Of a stretch of DNA of 16,528 nucleotides, positions 7,219 to 13,746 are shown in pieces. The position numbers and the translations under genes are program-made. How positions within the stretch are numbered: position 1 is the stretch's first letter; each line of letters opens with the position of its first letter. The notes beneath the pieces are model-generated. The model had not been told where the DNA came from, did not search any database, and saw nothing but the letters and a program-made list of their open reading frames with translations. This DNA comes from Streptomycetaceae bacterium (GTDB lineage: Bacteria; Actinomycetota; Actinomycetes; Nanopelagicales; Nanopelagicaceae). The stretch covers positions 1 through 16,528 of the forward strand of contig JAIXPU010000102.1 of NCBI GenBank assembly GCA_027486075.1, written 5' to 3'.

Positions 7219-8358
7219 ATGGAACTTTTAGGAATTCTCGCTTTTGCAGTTGCACTTCTGCTCTCAGTGATGGTTCACGAACTCGGTCATTACCTCACTG
7301 CAAAGCGCTTCGGCATGAAGGTCACCGAATTCTTTCTTGGCTTCGGCAAGCGCATCTGGTCTTTTACTAAAGGCGAAACTGAATTTGGTATCAAAGCAAT
7401 TCCTGCCGGCGGTTACTGCCGTATCGAAGGAATGTCCCCGCGCGATGAGATGCTGCCCGGTGAAGAACACCGTGCATTCTTTACCGCTTCATCCGGCAAG
7501 AAGTTAATCGTTCTAGGCGCGGGATCATTTGCCCATCTCCTCATTGGTTTCGTACTTATCTTCACCATCTTCTTCGGTGTCGGGGTAAATACGCTCCTTT
7601 CAGATATCACCAAGGTCAGCCCTAACACCGCAGCAGCTGCTGCTGGCTTTGCACCCGGAGATAAAATCCTAAAAGTCGATGGCGTAGAAGTGAAAGATTG
7701 GTTTATCGACTCACAAGCAATCGCTAAATCTAAAGGAAAGCCACTTACCTATTTGGTTTTACGTGGTGGCGAGGAAATTGAGATAACTGCCTCCGCTCGC
7801 TACGACGAAGAGGCTGAGCGCTACATCTTGGGAATCATCACCAAGATCGGGACCGAACGCGCAAGTTTCTTCTCTGCAATCGTTGAAACAACGCAAGCTA
7901 CCGGCACTCTGCTCCGTGAATCCGTTAAATCGCTCTTTACTCTCCCTGCAAAAGTTCCAGATCTCATTCGCCAAACTTTTGGTGGCGAAGAACGTGATCC
8001 CAACGGCCTTGTTGGCGTTGTTGGCGCAGCGCGCGTATCTGGCGAAGTTGTAAGCAGTACCAAACTCGATAACACCGAACAGCTTGGTACATTCTTATTG
8101 ATTGTTGCCAGCCTCAACATCTTCGTTGGGCTCTTTAATCTACTTCCCATATTGCCACTCGATGGTGGCCATATGGCTGTGGCGATTGCCGATGAAATCC
8201 GCGCCGCTATTGCACGACTTCGCGGACGCCCACGGCCTGCAGGTATTGATGTGAATGTTCTTACACCTATCACTCTCGGAGTCTTTGCTGTCTTAGCTGT
8301 GCTTACCGTCATTCTCTTAATCGCTGACATCATCAATCCCATATCGCTGAATTTCTAG
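7219..8358 (+). CDS. rip1: Site-2 intramembrane zinc metalloprotease (Rip1/RseP family)
   Basis: From the chosen ATG this is a 379-residue membrane protease that cuts substrates, typically anti-sigma factors or similar single-pass proteins, inside the membrane. The zinc site HELGH (His20, Glu21, His24) lies in the first membrane helix, and the third ligand is Asp315 in NLLPILPLDGGH at the end of the third helix. A second helix is near 95-122, one PDZ domain spans about 124-205 (APGDKILKVDG is its core) and a final helix covers about 350-372. One PDZ domain, rather than the two of E. coli RseP, fits the actinobacterial Rip1 type. It sits 10 bp after dxr and 21 bp before ispG, the conserved actinobacterial order. 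An in-frame start at 7141 also exists but is less likely. Confidence 0.92.
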   Translation: MELLGILAFAVALLLSVMVHELGHYLTAKRFGMKVTEFFLGFGKRIWSFTKGETEFGIKAIPAGGYCRIEGMSPRDEMLPGEEHRAFFTASSGKKLIVLGAGSFAHLLIGFVLIFTIFFGVGVNTLLSDITKVSPNTAAAAAGFAPGDKILKVDGVEVKDWFIDSQAIAKSKGKPLTYLVLRGGEEIEITASARYDEEAERYILGIITKIGTERASFFSAIVETTQATGTLLRESVKSLFTLPAKVPDLIRQTFGGEERDPNGLVGVVGAARVSGEVVSSTKLDNTEQLGTFLLIVASLNIFVGLFNLLPILPLDGGHMAVAIADEIRAAIARLRGRPRPAGIDVNVLTPITLGVFAVLAVLTVILLIADIINPISLNF

Positions 8359-8379
8359 AGATAAGGCAGAATACGGCAC

Positions 8380-9531
8380 ATGGTTGATCTCGGAATCCCC
8401 AGCGCCCCACCTCCTACCTTGCATCCGCGTCGTAAGACCAGACAGCTCAAAGTGGGTGGAGTCGGAGTAGGTTCTGATTCACCGGTCAGCGTGCAGTCAA
8501 TGTGCACAACGCTGACATCCGATGTCAATGCAACTTTGCAACAGATTGCCGAACTCACCGCATCTGGCTGCCAAATCGTTCGCGTCGCAGTTCCTTCACA
8601 AGATGATGCCGATGCACTTGCGCAGATTGCCAAGAAGTCACAGATTCCAGTGATTGCAGATATTCACTTTCAGCCAAAGTACATCTTTGCGGCCATTGAT
8701 GCAGGGTGTGCTGCTGTCCGAGTTAACCCGGGCAATATCAAGCAATTTGATGACAAGGTGAAGGAAGTCGCAAAGGCGGCAGGGGATGCTGGCATTCCAA
8801 TTCGTATCGGCGTTAACGCTGGCTCTCTCGACCCACGTCTTCTTGCAAAGTACGGCAAGGCAACCCCTGAAGCGTTAGTGGAATCTGCAATCTGGGAAGC
8901 CTCACTCTTTGAAGAACATGGCTTTGGCAATATCAAAATTTCAGTAAAGCATCACGATCCTGTAACAATGGTCAACGCCTATCGTTTGCTGGCAGCAAAG
9001 ACTGATTACCCACTTCACCTTGGCGTCACTGAGGCTGGACCAATCTTCCAAGGAACAATCAAGTCAGCGACTGCATTTGGAATTCTCCTGGCCGAAGGTA
9101 TTGGCGACACCATTCGCGTCTCGCTATCGGCTCCTCCTGTTGAAGAGGTCAAGGTTGGAATTTCTATCCTTGAATCCCTTAACTTGCGTCAACGTAAACT
9201 TGAAATCGTTTCCTGTCCTTCATGTGGTCGCGCTCAAGTGGATGTCTACACCCTTGCTGAAAAGGTGCAGGCAGGTCTGCAAGGAATGACAGTTCCGCTA
9301 CGCGTTGCTGTGATGGGATGTGTTGTCAATGGTCCGGGCGAAGCTCGTGAAGCAGATCTTGGCGTTGCATCAGGAAATGGCAAAGGTCAGATATTTGTGA
9401 AGGGACAAGTCATCAAAACTGTCCCTGAAGCGCAGATTGTTGAAACTCTTATCGAAGAAGCTATGCGTCTTGCCGAAGAGATGGAAGCCGCAGGCGTTGC
9501 CTCAGGAGAACCTTCCGTCACAACTTCGTAA
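8380..9531 (+). CDS. ispG: 4-hydroxy-3-methylbut-2-enyl-diphosphate synthase (flavodoxin/ferredoxin)
   Basis: A 383-residue iron-sulfur enzyme of the MEP pathway that converts 2-C-methyl-D-erythritol 2,4-cyclodiphosphate to HMBPP. The N-terminal TIM-barrel shows SVQSMCTT, VIADIHF, RVNPGN and IRIGVNAGSL. The C-terminal half has the [4Fe-4S] ligands Cys279 and Cys282 in SCPSCGR and Cys314 in VMGCVVNGPGE, with Glu321 as the usual fourth ligand, spaced as in the bacterial two-domain enzyme. The ATG is 21 bp after rip1; AAGG at 8363-8366 is a weak, distant Shine-Dalgarno, so the start is reasonable but not proven. The N-terminus before the barrel is short and Pro-rich. It is expected to be co-transcribed with dxr and rip1. 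Confidence 0.96.
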   Translation: MVDLGIPSAPPPTLHPRRKTRQLKVGGVGVGSDSPVSVQSMCTTLTSDVNATLQQIAELTASGCQIVRVAVPSQDDADALAQIAKKSQIPVIADIHFQPKYIFAAIDAGCAAVRVNPGNIKQFDDKVKEVAKAAGDAGIPIRIGVNAGSLDPRLLAKYGKATPEALVESAIWEASLFEEHGFGNIKISVKHHDPVTMVNAYRLLAAKTDYPLHLGVTEAGPIFQGTIKSATAFGILLAEGIGDTIRVSLSAPPVEEVKVGISILESLNLRQRKLEIVSCPSCGRAQVDVYTLAEKVQAGLQGMTVPLRVAVMGCVVNGPGEAREADLGVASGNGKGQIFVKGQVIKTVPEAQIVETLIEEAMRLAEEMEAAGVASGEPSVTTS

Positions 9532-9545
9532 ACCTCTAGTAGGGT
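9517..9545 (+). promoter_or_regulatory. Candidate promoter for proS, possibly giving a leaderless mRNA
   Basis: GTCACA (9517-9522, 4 of 6 to the -35 consensus) lies 17 nt before TAGGGT (9540-9545), which fits the actinobacterial TANNNT -10 pattern. The -10 box ends 7 nt before the ATG at 9553, so transcription could start exactly at the start codon. The same AGGG could instead act as a Shine-Dalgarno 8 nt before the ATG on a longer mRNA, and the two readings are not exclusive. Confidence 0.4.
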
Positions 9546-9552
9546 TCGCGTT

Positions 9553-11286
9553 ATGTTGCGAATGTCTACGCTCTTCTTACGTACGCTGCGCGATGATCCG
9601 GCAGATGCTGAAGTCCCTAGCCATCGCCTCTTAGTCCGCGCTGGATATATCCGCCGCATTGCAGCTGGCATCTATTCATGGTTGCCACTCGGCGTCATCA
9701 CTCTTCGCAATATTGAAAACATTGTGCGCCAAGAGATGGATCGCGCTGGCTTTCAAGAAGTTCACTTTCCTGCGCTCTTGCCAAAGGATGCCTACGAAGA
9801 GACTGGCCGCTGGAACGATTACGGCCCAGATTTATTTCGCCTCCAAGATAGAAAAGGTAGCGACTACCTACTAGGTCCAACGCATGAAGAGATGTTTACC
9901 TTGATGGTCAAGGGCGAATACTCCTCATATAAAGATCTGCCACTTGCGCTCTATCAAATCCAGACAAAGTATCGCGATGAAGCACGTCCGCGTTCAGGAA
10001 TCATTCGCGGACGTGAATTTGTCATGAAGGATTCATATTCATTTGACCTTACCGACGAAGGTTTAGTTGAGTCCTATCAACGCCATCGCGAGGCGTATAT
10101 CAAGACCTTTGATCGCCTGCGTATGAAGTACAACATCGTCAGCGCTATGTCTGGCGCTATGGGTGGTTCAGCTTCAGAAGAGTTCTTAGCTCCCTGCGAA
10201 ACCGGCGAAGATACCTATGTGCTCTGTGAAAAATGTGGGTATGCCGCAAATGTGGAAGCGATGACAACTGTTGTAGCGCCAGCAGATGCATCAAAGGTTG
10301 CGCCCCTTGAAGTCTTTGACTCTCCTAATACTCCAACGATTGATACCTTGGTCGAACTCATCAACGCCAAATTTGGTGGGGGATACGACGGCTCGATGAC
10401 TTTGAAGAACGTCATGTTGATGGCGGATGAAAAACCAATTTCAGTCTTGGTGCCAGGCGATCGCGAAGTCGATCTCAAGCGTCTGGAAGCAAACCTTGCT
10501 GGTGTAAACGACATTCGCGTCTTTGAAGATGCAGATTTCGCTAAATTCCCAGGACTGGTCAAGGGATATATCGGACCGCAAGATGCCAAGAAGAATGGAA
10601 TTACCGTCTACGCCGATCCTCGTATTGCACGAGGAACTTCATGGGTAACTGGCGCAAATGCCAAGGATAAGCATGCGCGTAATGTCGTCAATGGTCGCGA
10701 TTTCACAGTTGATAGCTATGTTGAATCAGCACAGATTAAAAAGGGTGATGCCTGTCCCAAGTGCGCAACCCCAGTCATCATTGATCGCGCTATCGAAATC
10801 GGCCATATCTTCCAACTGGGTCGCAAATATGCAGATTCACTTGGCCTTACAGTTCTTGATCAGAACGGTAAATCACAAGTTGTCACTATGGGTTCATACG
10901 GAATCGGTGTATCGCGCGCGGTTGCTGCGATTGCAGAACAGAGCAATGATGAGCTGGGTCTATCTTGGCCAGTAGAAGTAGCACCTGCAAAGGTTCATAT
11001 CGTGGCAACCGGTAAAGAGGATGCTGTCTTTGAAACGGCCGAAAAGCTAGCTGCCGATTTAGAAGGCGCAGGAGTAAGTGTCATGCTTGATGATCGTCGT
11101 GGTACATCTCCAGGCGTGAAGTTTAAAGATGCTGAGCTCATCGGAATTCCTGTCATTGTTGTCGTTGGCAAGGCGCTTGAACAGGGCAATGTAGAAGTCC
11201 GTGTTCGTCGTACCGGCGAAAAATCTGAAGTTGCTGTTGGCCAAGCGCTCAAGGCAGTTACTGAACTCCTTCCAACGTTGCCATAA
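9553..11286 (+). CDS. proS: Prolyl-tRNA synthetase (bacterial type, with editing domain)
   Basis: A 577-residue class II aminoacyl-tRNA synthetase that charges tRNA-Pro in the cytoplasm. The N-terminal stretch RMSTLFLRTLRDDPADAE and AGIYSWLPLG closely follow actinobacterial ProS as I recall it, which supports the ATG at 9553 although a second ATG follows at 9562. Motif 2 is RDEARPR to FVMKDSYSFD (141-165), motif 3 is GSYGIGVSRA (447-456), and the anticodon-binding domain occupies the last 100 residues or so. An insertion of about 180 residues between motifs 2 and 3 is the YbaK-like cis-editing domain that removes mischarged alanine. It is flanked by CEKC (225-228) and CPKC (401-404), a possible metal-binding pair missing from some homologues. 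The stop directly abuts the next gene. Confidence 0.97.
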   Translation: MLRMSTLFLRTLRDDPADAEVPSHRLLVRAGYIRRIAAGIYSWLPLGVITLRNIENIVRQEMDRAGFQEVHFPALLPKDAYEETGRWNDYGPDLFRLQDRKGSDYLLGPTHEEMFTLMVKGEYSSYKDLPLALYQIQTKYRDEARPRSGIIRGREFVMKDSYSFDLTDEGLVESYQRHREAYIKTFDRLRMKYNIVSAMSGAMGGSASEEFLAPCETGEDTYVLCEKCGYAANVEAMTTVVAPADASKVAPLEVFDSPNTPTIDTLVELINAKFGGGYDGSMTLKNVMLMADEKPISVLVPGDREVDLKRLEANLAGVNDIRVFEDADFAKFPGLVKGYIGPQDAKKNGITVYADPRIARGTSWVTGANAKDKHARNVVNGRDFTVDSYVESAQIKKGDACPKCATPVIIDRAIEIGHIFQLGRKYADSLGLTVLDQNGKSQVVTMGSYGIGVSRAVAAIAEQSNDELGLSWPVEVAPAKVHIVATGKEDAVFETAEKLAADLEGAGVSVMLDDRRGTSPGVKFKDAELIGIPVIVVVGKALEQGNVEVRVRRTGEKSEVAVGQALKAVTELLPTLP

Positions 11287-12060
11287 ATGCTCAGCGATAT
11301 CTCAACGCTGACGCTGATATTTATTCTCGTTGCCGCATTCTCTGCTGGATTTGTTGATGCCATCGCAGGAGGCGGCGGACTCATTCAGCTGCCAGCTCTT
11401 CTCATCTCTTTCCCCGACCGTGAAGTCGCAGAAGTTGCTGGTACAAATAAGTTGGGCTCTATCTTTGGAACATCGGCTGCTGCCCTTAACTACCGCAGAA
11501 ATATAAAGACAGATCCGAAGTTACTTCTTGCCATGGTGTTACCAGCATTTATCGGCTCGGGCTCAGGTTCCCTTCTTGCGACGCAGATTTCAACAGAGCA
11601 ACTCAAAGTAGCAATTGTCGTGATGCTAGTTGCCGTCTTTGCTTACACCTTAGCTAGACCAGATCTAGGAAAGGTGGAAGTACTGAAAGGAGCTGCCAAG
11701 CGCCAGAGAACTGTGGGCGCGATTGCAGGTCTGACGATTGGCTTTTACGATGGCTTTATCGGACCTGGCACCGGAACACTACTCATGATTGTGTTGGTGG
11801 CTGCTCTCGGTTTTGCATTTATCGGAGCATCTGCAATCGCCAAAGTAGTCAATGTGGCAACCAACTTTGCTTCAATCCTTGTCTTTGGCATCAGCGGCTC
11901 AATTATCTGGGTAGTGGGCCTTGCAGTTGGTATCTGTAACTTGGCTGGCGGAATCATTGGTTCGCGCGTTGCGATTCGCCGAGGCTCTGACTTTGTCCGT
12001 AAGTTCTATCTAGTGGTTACCTTTGCGCTGATAGTCAGGGTATTATTTGACTTGTTCTAA
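11287..12060 (+). CDS. TauE/SafE (TSUP) family membrane transporter
   Basis: A 257-residue integral membrane protein of the TSUP family, whose characterised members move sulfite, sulfoacetate or other small organosulfur anions across the cytoplasmic membrane. The family pattern is seen in both halves: FSAGFVDAIAGGGGLIQLPALL (split around residues 18-39) with AGTNKLGSIFG, and the repeat IGFYDGFIGPGTGTLL with AKVVNVATNFASI. About seven or eight hydrophobic segments cover the sequence. The ATG follows the proS stop with no gap, so it is probably translated by coupling, yet there is no functional link I can name to proline charging or to rimP. The substrate is unknown. It is the least-explained intact gene in the second half of the window. 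Confidence 0.87.
   Translation: MLSDISTLTLIFILVAAFSAGFVDAIAGGGGLIQLPALLISFPDREVAEVAGTNKLGSIFGTSAAALNYRRNIKTDPKLLLAMVLPAFIGSGSGSLLATQISTEQLKVAIVVMLVAVFAYTLARPDLGKVEVLKGAAKRQRTVGAIAGLTIGFYDGFIGPGTGTLLMIVLVAALGFAFIGASAIAKVVNVATNFASILVFGISGSIIWVVGLAVGICNLAGGIIGSRVAIRRGSDFVRKFYLVVTFALIVRVLFDLF
12017..12046 (+). promoter_or_regulatory. Possible promoter for the rimP–nusA–infB operon
   Basis: TATTAT (12041-12046) matches 5 of 6 bases of the -10 consensus; the hexamer 18 nt upstream, TTACCT at 12017-12022, matches the -35 consensus at only 3 of 6. It lies inside the 3' end of the TSUP gene. A start near 12053 would give a leader of about 52 nt with GAAAGG at 12093-12098 before the GTG. The -35 is weak, so confidence is low. 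Confidence 0.3.
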
Positions 12061-12104
12061 AGCAGTAGGAAAACTCAATAACAATTGAATATGAAAGGTT
12101 CGTC

Positions 12105-12581
12105 GTGGCAATCACAGATCAAATCTCTCAACTGGTTACACCTGCAGTTGAAGCCCAAGGTTTATTCCTTGAAGAAGTTCAATTAGTCTCACCAGGCAAA
12201 CATCGCATCGTTACCTGCATTGTCGATGGCCCAGCTTCCCTTAACTTAGATCAAGTAACTACCGTTTCGCGCGCCATCTCAGAGCTCCTTGATGAGGCCG
12301 CCTTTATGGGAGATACCCCCTTTACGCTCGAAGTGACATCTCCTGGCGTAGACCGCCCACTTACTGCGCCTCGCCACTTTATAAAGAATCACGGACGCTT
12401 GCTCAAAGTCGTCAAGACCGATGGCGCAACGATTACTGGACGTATTGAAGAGTCCTCAGAAACTAGCGTCACACTCTCTTATCTTGAGAAGAAAGAAGAG
12501 AAGCGCACTGAAGTTGCTCTTACCGACATTAAGCGCGCAACTGTTGAAATTGAATTTAATCGTAAAGATGGTGACAAGTAA
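12105..12581 (+). CDS. rimP: Ribosome maturation factor RimP
   Basis: A 158-residue cytoplasmic protein needed for maturation of the 30S subunit. The N-terminal alpha/beta domain carries the family signature LEVTSPGVDRPL (about residues 75-86), and the C-terminal SH3-like barrel (about 93-152) includes GRLLKV, ITGRIEE and the I-K-R-A-T-V-E strand typical of RimP. Length is normal. The GTG at 12105 is chosen because GAAAGG (12093-12098) lies 6 nt upstream and the resulting N-terminus aligns with the family. The stop shares one base with the nusA ATG, so the two are coupled, and the rimP–nusA–infB order is one of the most conserved in bacteria. Confidence 0.95.
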   Translation: MAITDQISQLVTPAVEAQGLFLEEVQLVSPGKHRIVTCIVDGPASLNLDQVTTVSRAISELLDEAAFMGDTPFTLEVTSPGVDRPLTAPRHFIKNHGRLLKVVKTDGATITGRIEESSETSVTLSYLEKKEEKRTEVALTDIKRATVEIEFNRKDGDK

Positions 12582-13558
12582 TGCATGTAGATATGGCAGC
12601 GCTTGTACATCTGACTACTGAGAAAGCGATGCCGCTTGAGCCACTGATTCAAGCGATTGAAGCTGGTGTTCTTACCGCTTATGGCGAAACGCAAGAACCA
12701 AACCGCTATGCCCAAGCCAGACTAAACCGCGAGACCGGTGAGATTCAGATCTTTATTCCTGTCTTTAACGAACTAGGTGAGCGCGTTGGCGAAGAGATTG
12801 ATTCACCTGAAGGATTTTCTAAGATCACCACATCGACTGCCCGCCAAGTAATTAAGCAGCAGATGCGCGCAAGTAACGATGCAGAGATTGTCGGAGAGTT
12901 CACAGCAACTGTCGGCGATATCGTCTCGGGCATTATTCAACAAGGTCGCGACCCAAAGATGATCAACGTCAACCTCGGTCGCATCGAAGGTCGCATTCCT
13001 CCGCAAGAGCAAGTTCCGGGTGAGGTATATACACACGGAGATCGCATTAAGTGCTTCGTTGTGGAAGTTAAGCAAGGAATGAAGGGCCCTGAGATCATGC
13101 TCTCGCGCAGCCATCCTGCGTTGGTCAAGCAACTCTTTGCACTCGAAGTTCCTGAAATCAAAGATCGCATCGTTGAAATCATGGCTGTGGCGCGCGAAGC
13201 AGGACATCGCACCAAGATTGCAGTGCGCTCACATCGCGCAGGTGTTTCACCGAAAGGTTCTTTAATTGGACCGATGGGCGCTCGTTCGCGCGCTGTCATG
13301 GATGAACTCAACGGCGAGAAGATAGATATCGTTGATTACGATGAGGATCCAGCCAAGTTTGTAGCTAGCGCGCTTGCACCTGCAAAGGTAACAAGCGTTC
13401 AGATTGTTGATGAAGCAACGCGATCTGCCAAGGTTGTAGTTCCTGATTACCAACTTTCGCTGGCAATCGGTAAAGATGGCCAGAATGCCCGACTTGCCGC
13501 ACGCCTCACGGGATGGCGCATCGATATCCATCCAGATACCCCCGCACCTACCGCGTAA
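12581..13558 (+). CDS. nusA: Transcription termination/antitermination factor NusA
   Basis: A 325-residue RNA polymerase-binding factor that affects pausing, termination and antitermination. The N-terminal polymerase-binding domain covers about 1-105, an S1 RNA-binding domain about 108-176 (ending ISLSR-like as IMLSRSHP), KH1 about 200-265 with GPMG (230-233), and KH2 about 270-316 with GKDG (297-300) and ARLTGWRIDI. The acidic C-terminal repeats of enterobacterial NusA are absent, which is normal for Actinobacteria. The start MHVDMAAL matches the N-terminus of mycobacterial NusA; the ATG overlaps the rimP stop by one base. A 188-bp spacer, not a ylxR gene, follows before infB. Confidence 0.97.
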   Translation: MHVDMAALVHLTTEKAMPLEPLIQAIEAGVLTAYGETQEPNRYAQARLNRETGEIQIFIPVFNELGERVGEEIDSPEGFSKITTSTARQVIKQQMRASNDAEIVGEFTATVGDIVSGIIQQGRDPKMINVNLGRIEGRIPPQEQVPGEVYTHGDRIKCFVVEVKQGMKGPEIMLSRSHPALVKQLFALEVPEIKDRIVEIMAVAREAGHRTKIAVRSHRAGVSPKGSLIGPMGARSRAVMDELNGEKIDIVDYDEDPAKFVASALAPAKVTSVQIVDEATRSAKVVVPDYQLSLAIGKDGQNARLAARLTGWRIDIHPDTPAPTA

Positions 13559-13568
13559 TTGCGCTACG

Positions 13569-13592
13569 GAATAGGGAATTTCTGCCCTATTC
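13569..13592 (+). terminator. Hairpin 10 bp after the nusA stop (atypical terminator or RNA processing site)
   Basis: GAATAGGG (13569-13576) pairs perfectly with CCCTATTC (13585-13592), an 8-bp stem around an 8-nt loop (13577-13584). No U-run follows (GATAGACTC comes next), so it does not fit the classical intrinsic terminator. Actinobacteria do use terminators with poor U-tracts, and a stem here could also be an attenuator, a 3'-end stabiliser for the rimP–nusA mRNA or an RNase cleavage site. The pairing is seen directly; the role is inferred. Confidence 0.4.
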
Positions 13593-13701
13593 GATAGACT
13601 CACCACATCGTCCCCAGTTATCACTAGGGCCGCAAATGAAATGGATGCGAAAGATATGAAACTCAAATGAGCTCGTTTACATCATGAGGTCGAACAACTA
13701 G

Positions 13702-13732
13702 GGCTCGCATCCCACAAGTTTTAATGCGGGCC
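13702..13732 (+). promoter_or_regulatory. Stem-loop in the infB leader just before the ribosome binding site
   Basis: GGCTCGCAT (13702-13710) pairs with ATGCGGGCC (13724-13732): nine pairs, eight Watson-Crick and one T-G, around a 13-nt loop (13711-13723). The 3' arm ends 5 nt before the Shine-Dalgarno AGGAG at 13738-13742. Such a stem could insulate or control access to the infB initiation site, or bind a factor. It lies in a spacer with no gene. Structure is predicted by eye and no known riboswitch family is recognised. Confidence 0.4.
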
Positions 13733-13737
13733 AAGAC

Positions 13738-13742
13738 AGGAG
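13738..13742 (+). promoter_or_regulatory. infB ribosome binding site
   Basis: AGGAG lies 4 nt before the GTG at 13747 and decides the start. A nearer ATG at 13745 is out of frame with IF2. The spacer is short but workable, and the hairpin just upstream leaves this site single-stranded. Confidence 0.65.
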
Positions 13743-13746
13743 AAAT

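Noticed and set aside
7821..8342. 173-codon open frame on the minus strand
   Set aside because: It lies wholly antisense to rip1, and its composition (Arg/Ser/Thr-rich) is what reverse reading of this codon usage produces; rip1 motifs are clear on the + strand.
8367..8372. CAGAAT as a leaderless -10 box for ispG
   Set aside because: It sits 7 nt before the ATG, but it lacks the first T of TANNNT and has no -35 match above 2 of 6, so it is too weak to list.
13262..13666. 134-codon minus-strand frame reaching into the nusA–infB spacer
   Set aside because: Most of it is antisense to nusA, the part over the spacer shows no domain, and it crosses the perfect hairpin at 13569-13592.
13676..13704. 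TTTACA-17 nt-TAGGGC as an infB promoter
   Set aside because: The -35 is good (5 of 6), but TAGGGC lacks the final T that matters most in the -10, and a start near 13711 would remove the 5' arm of the leader hairpin. Not excluded, but not supported enough.
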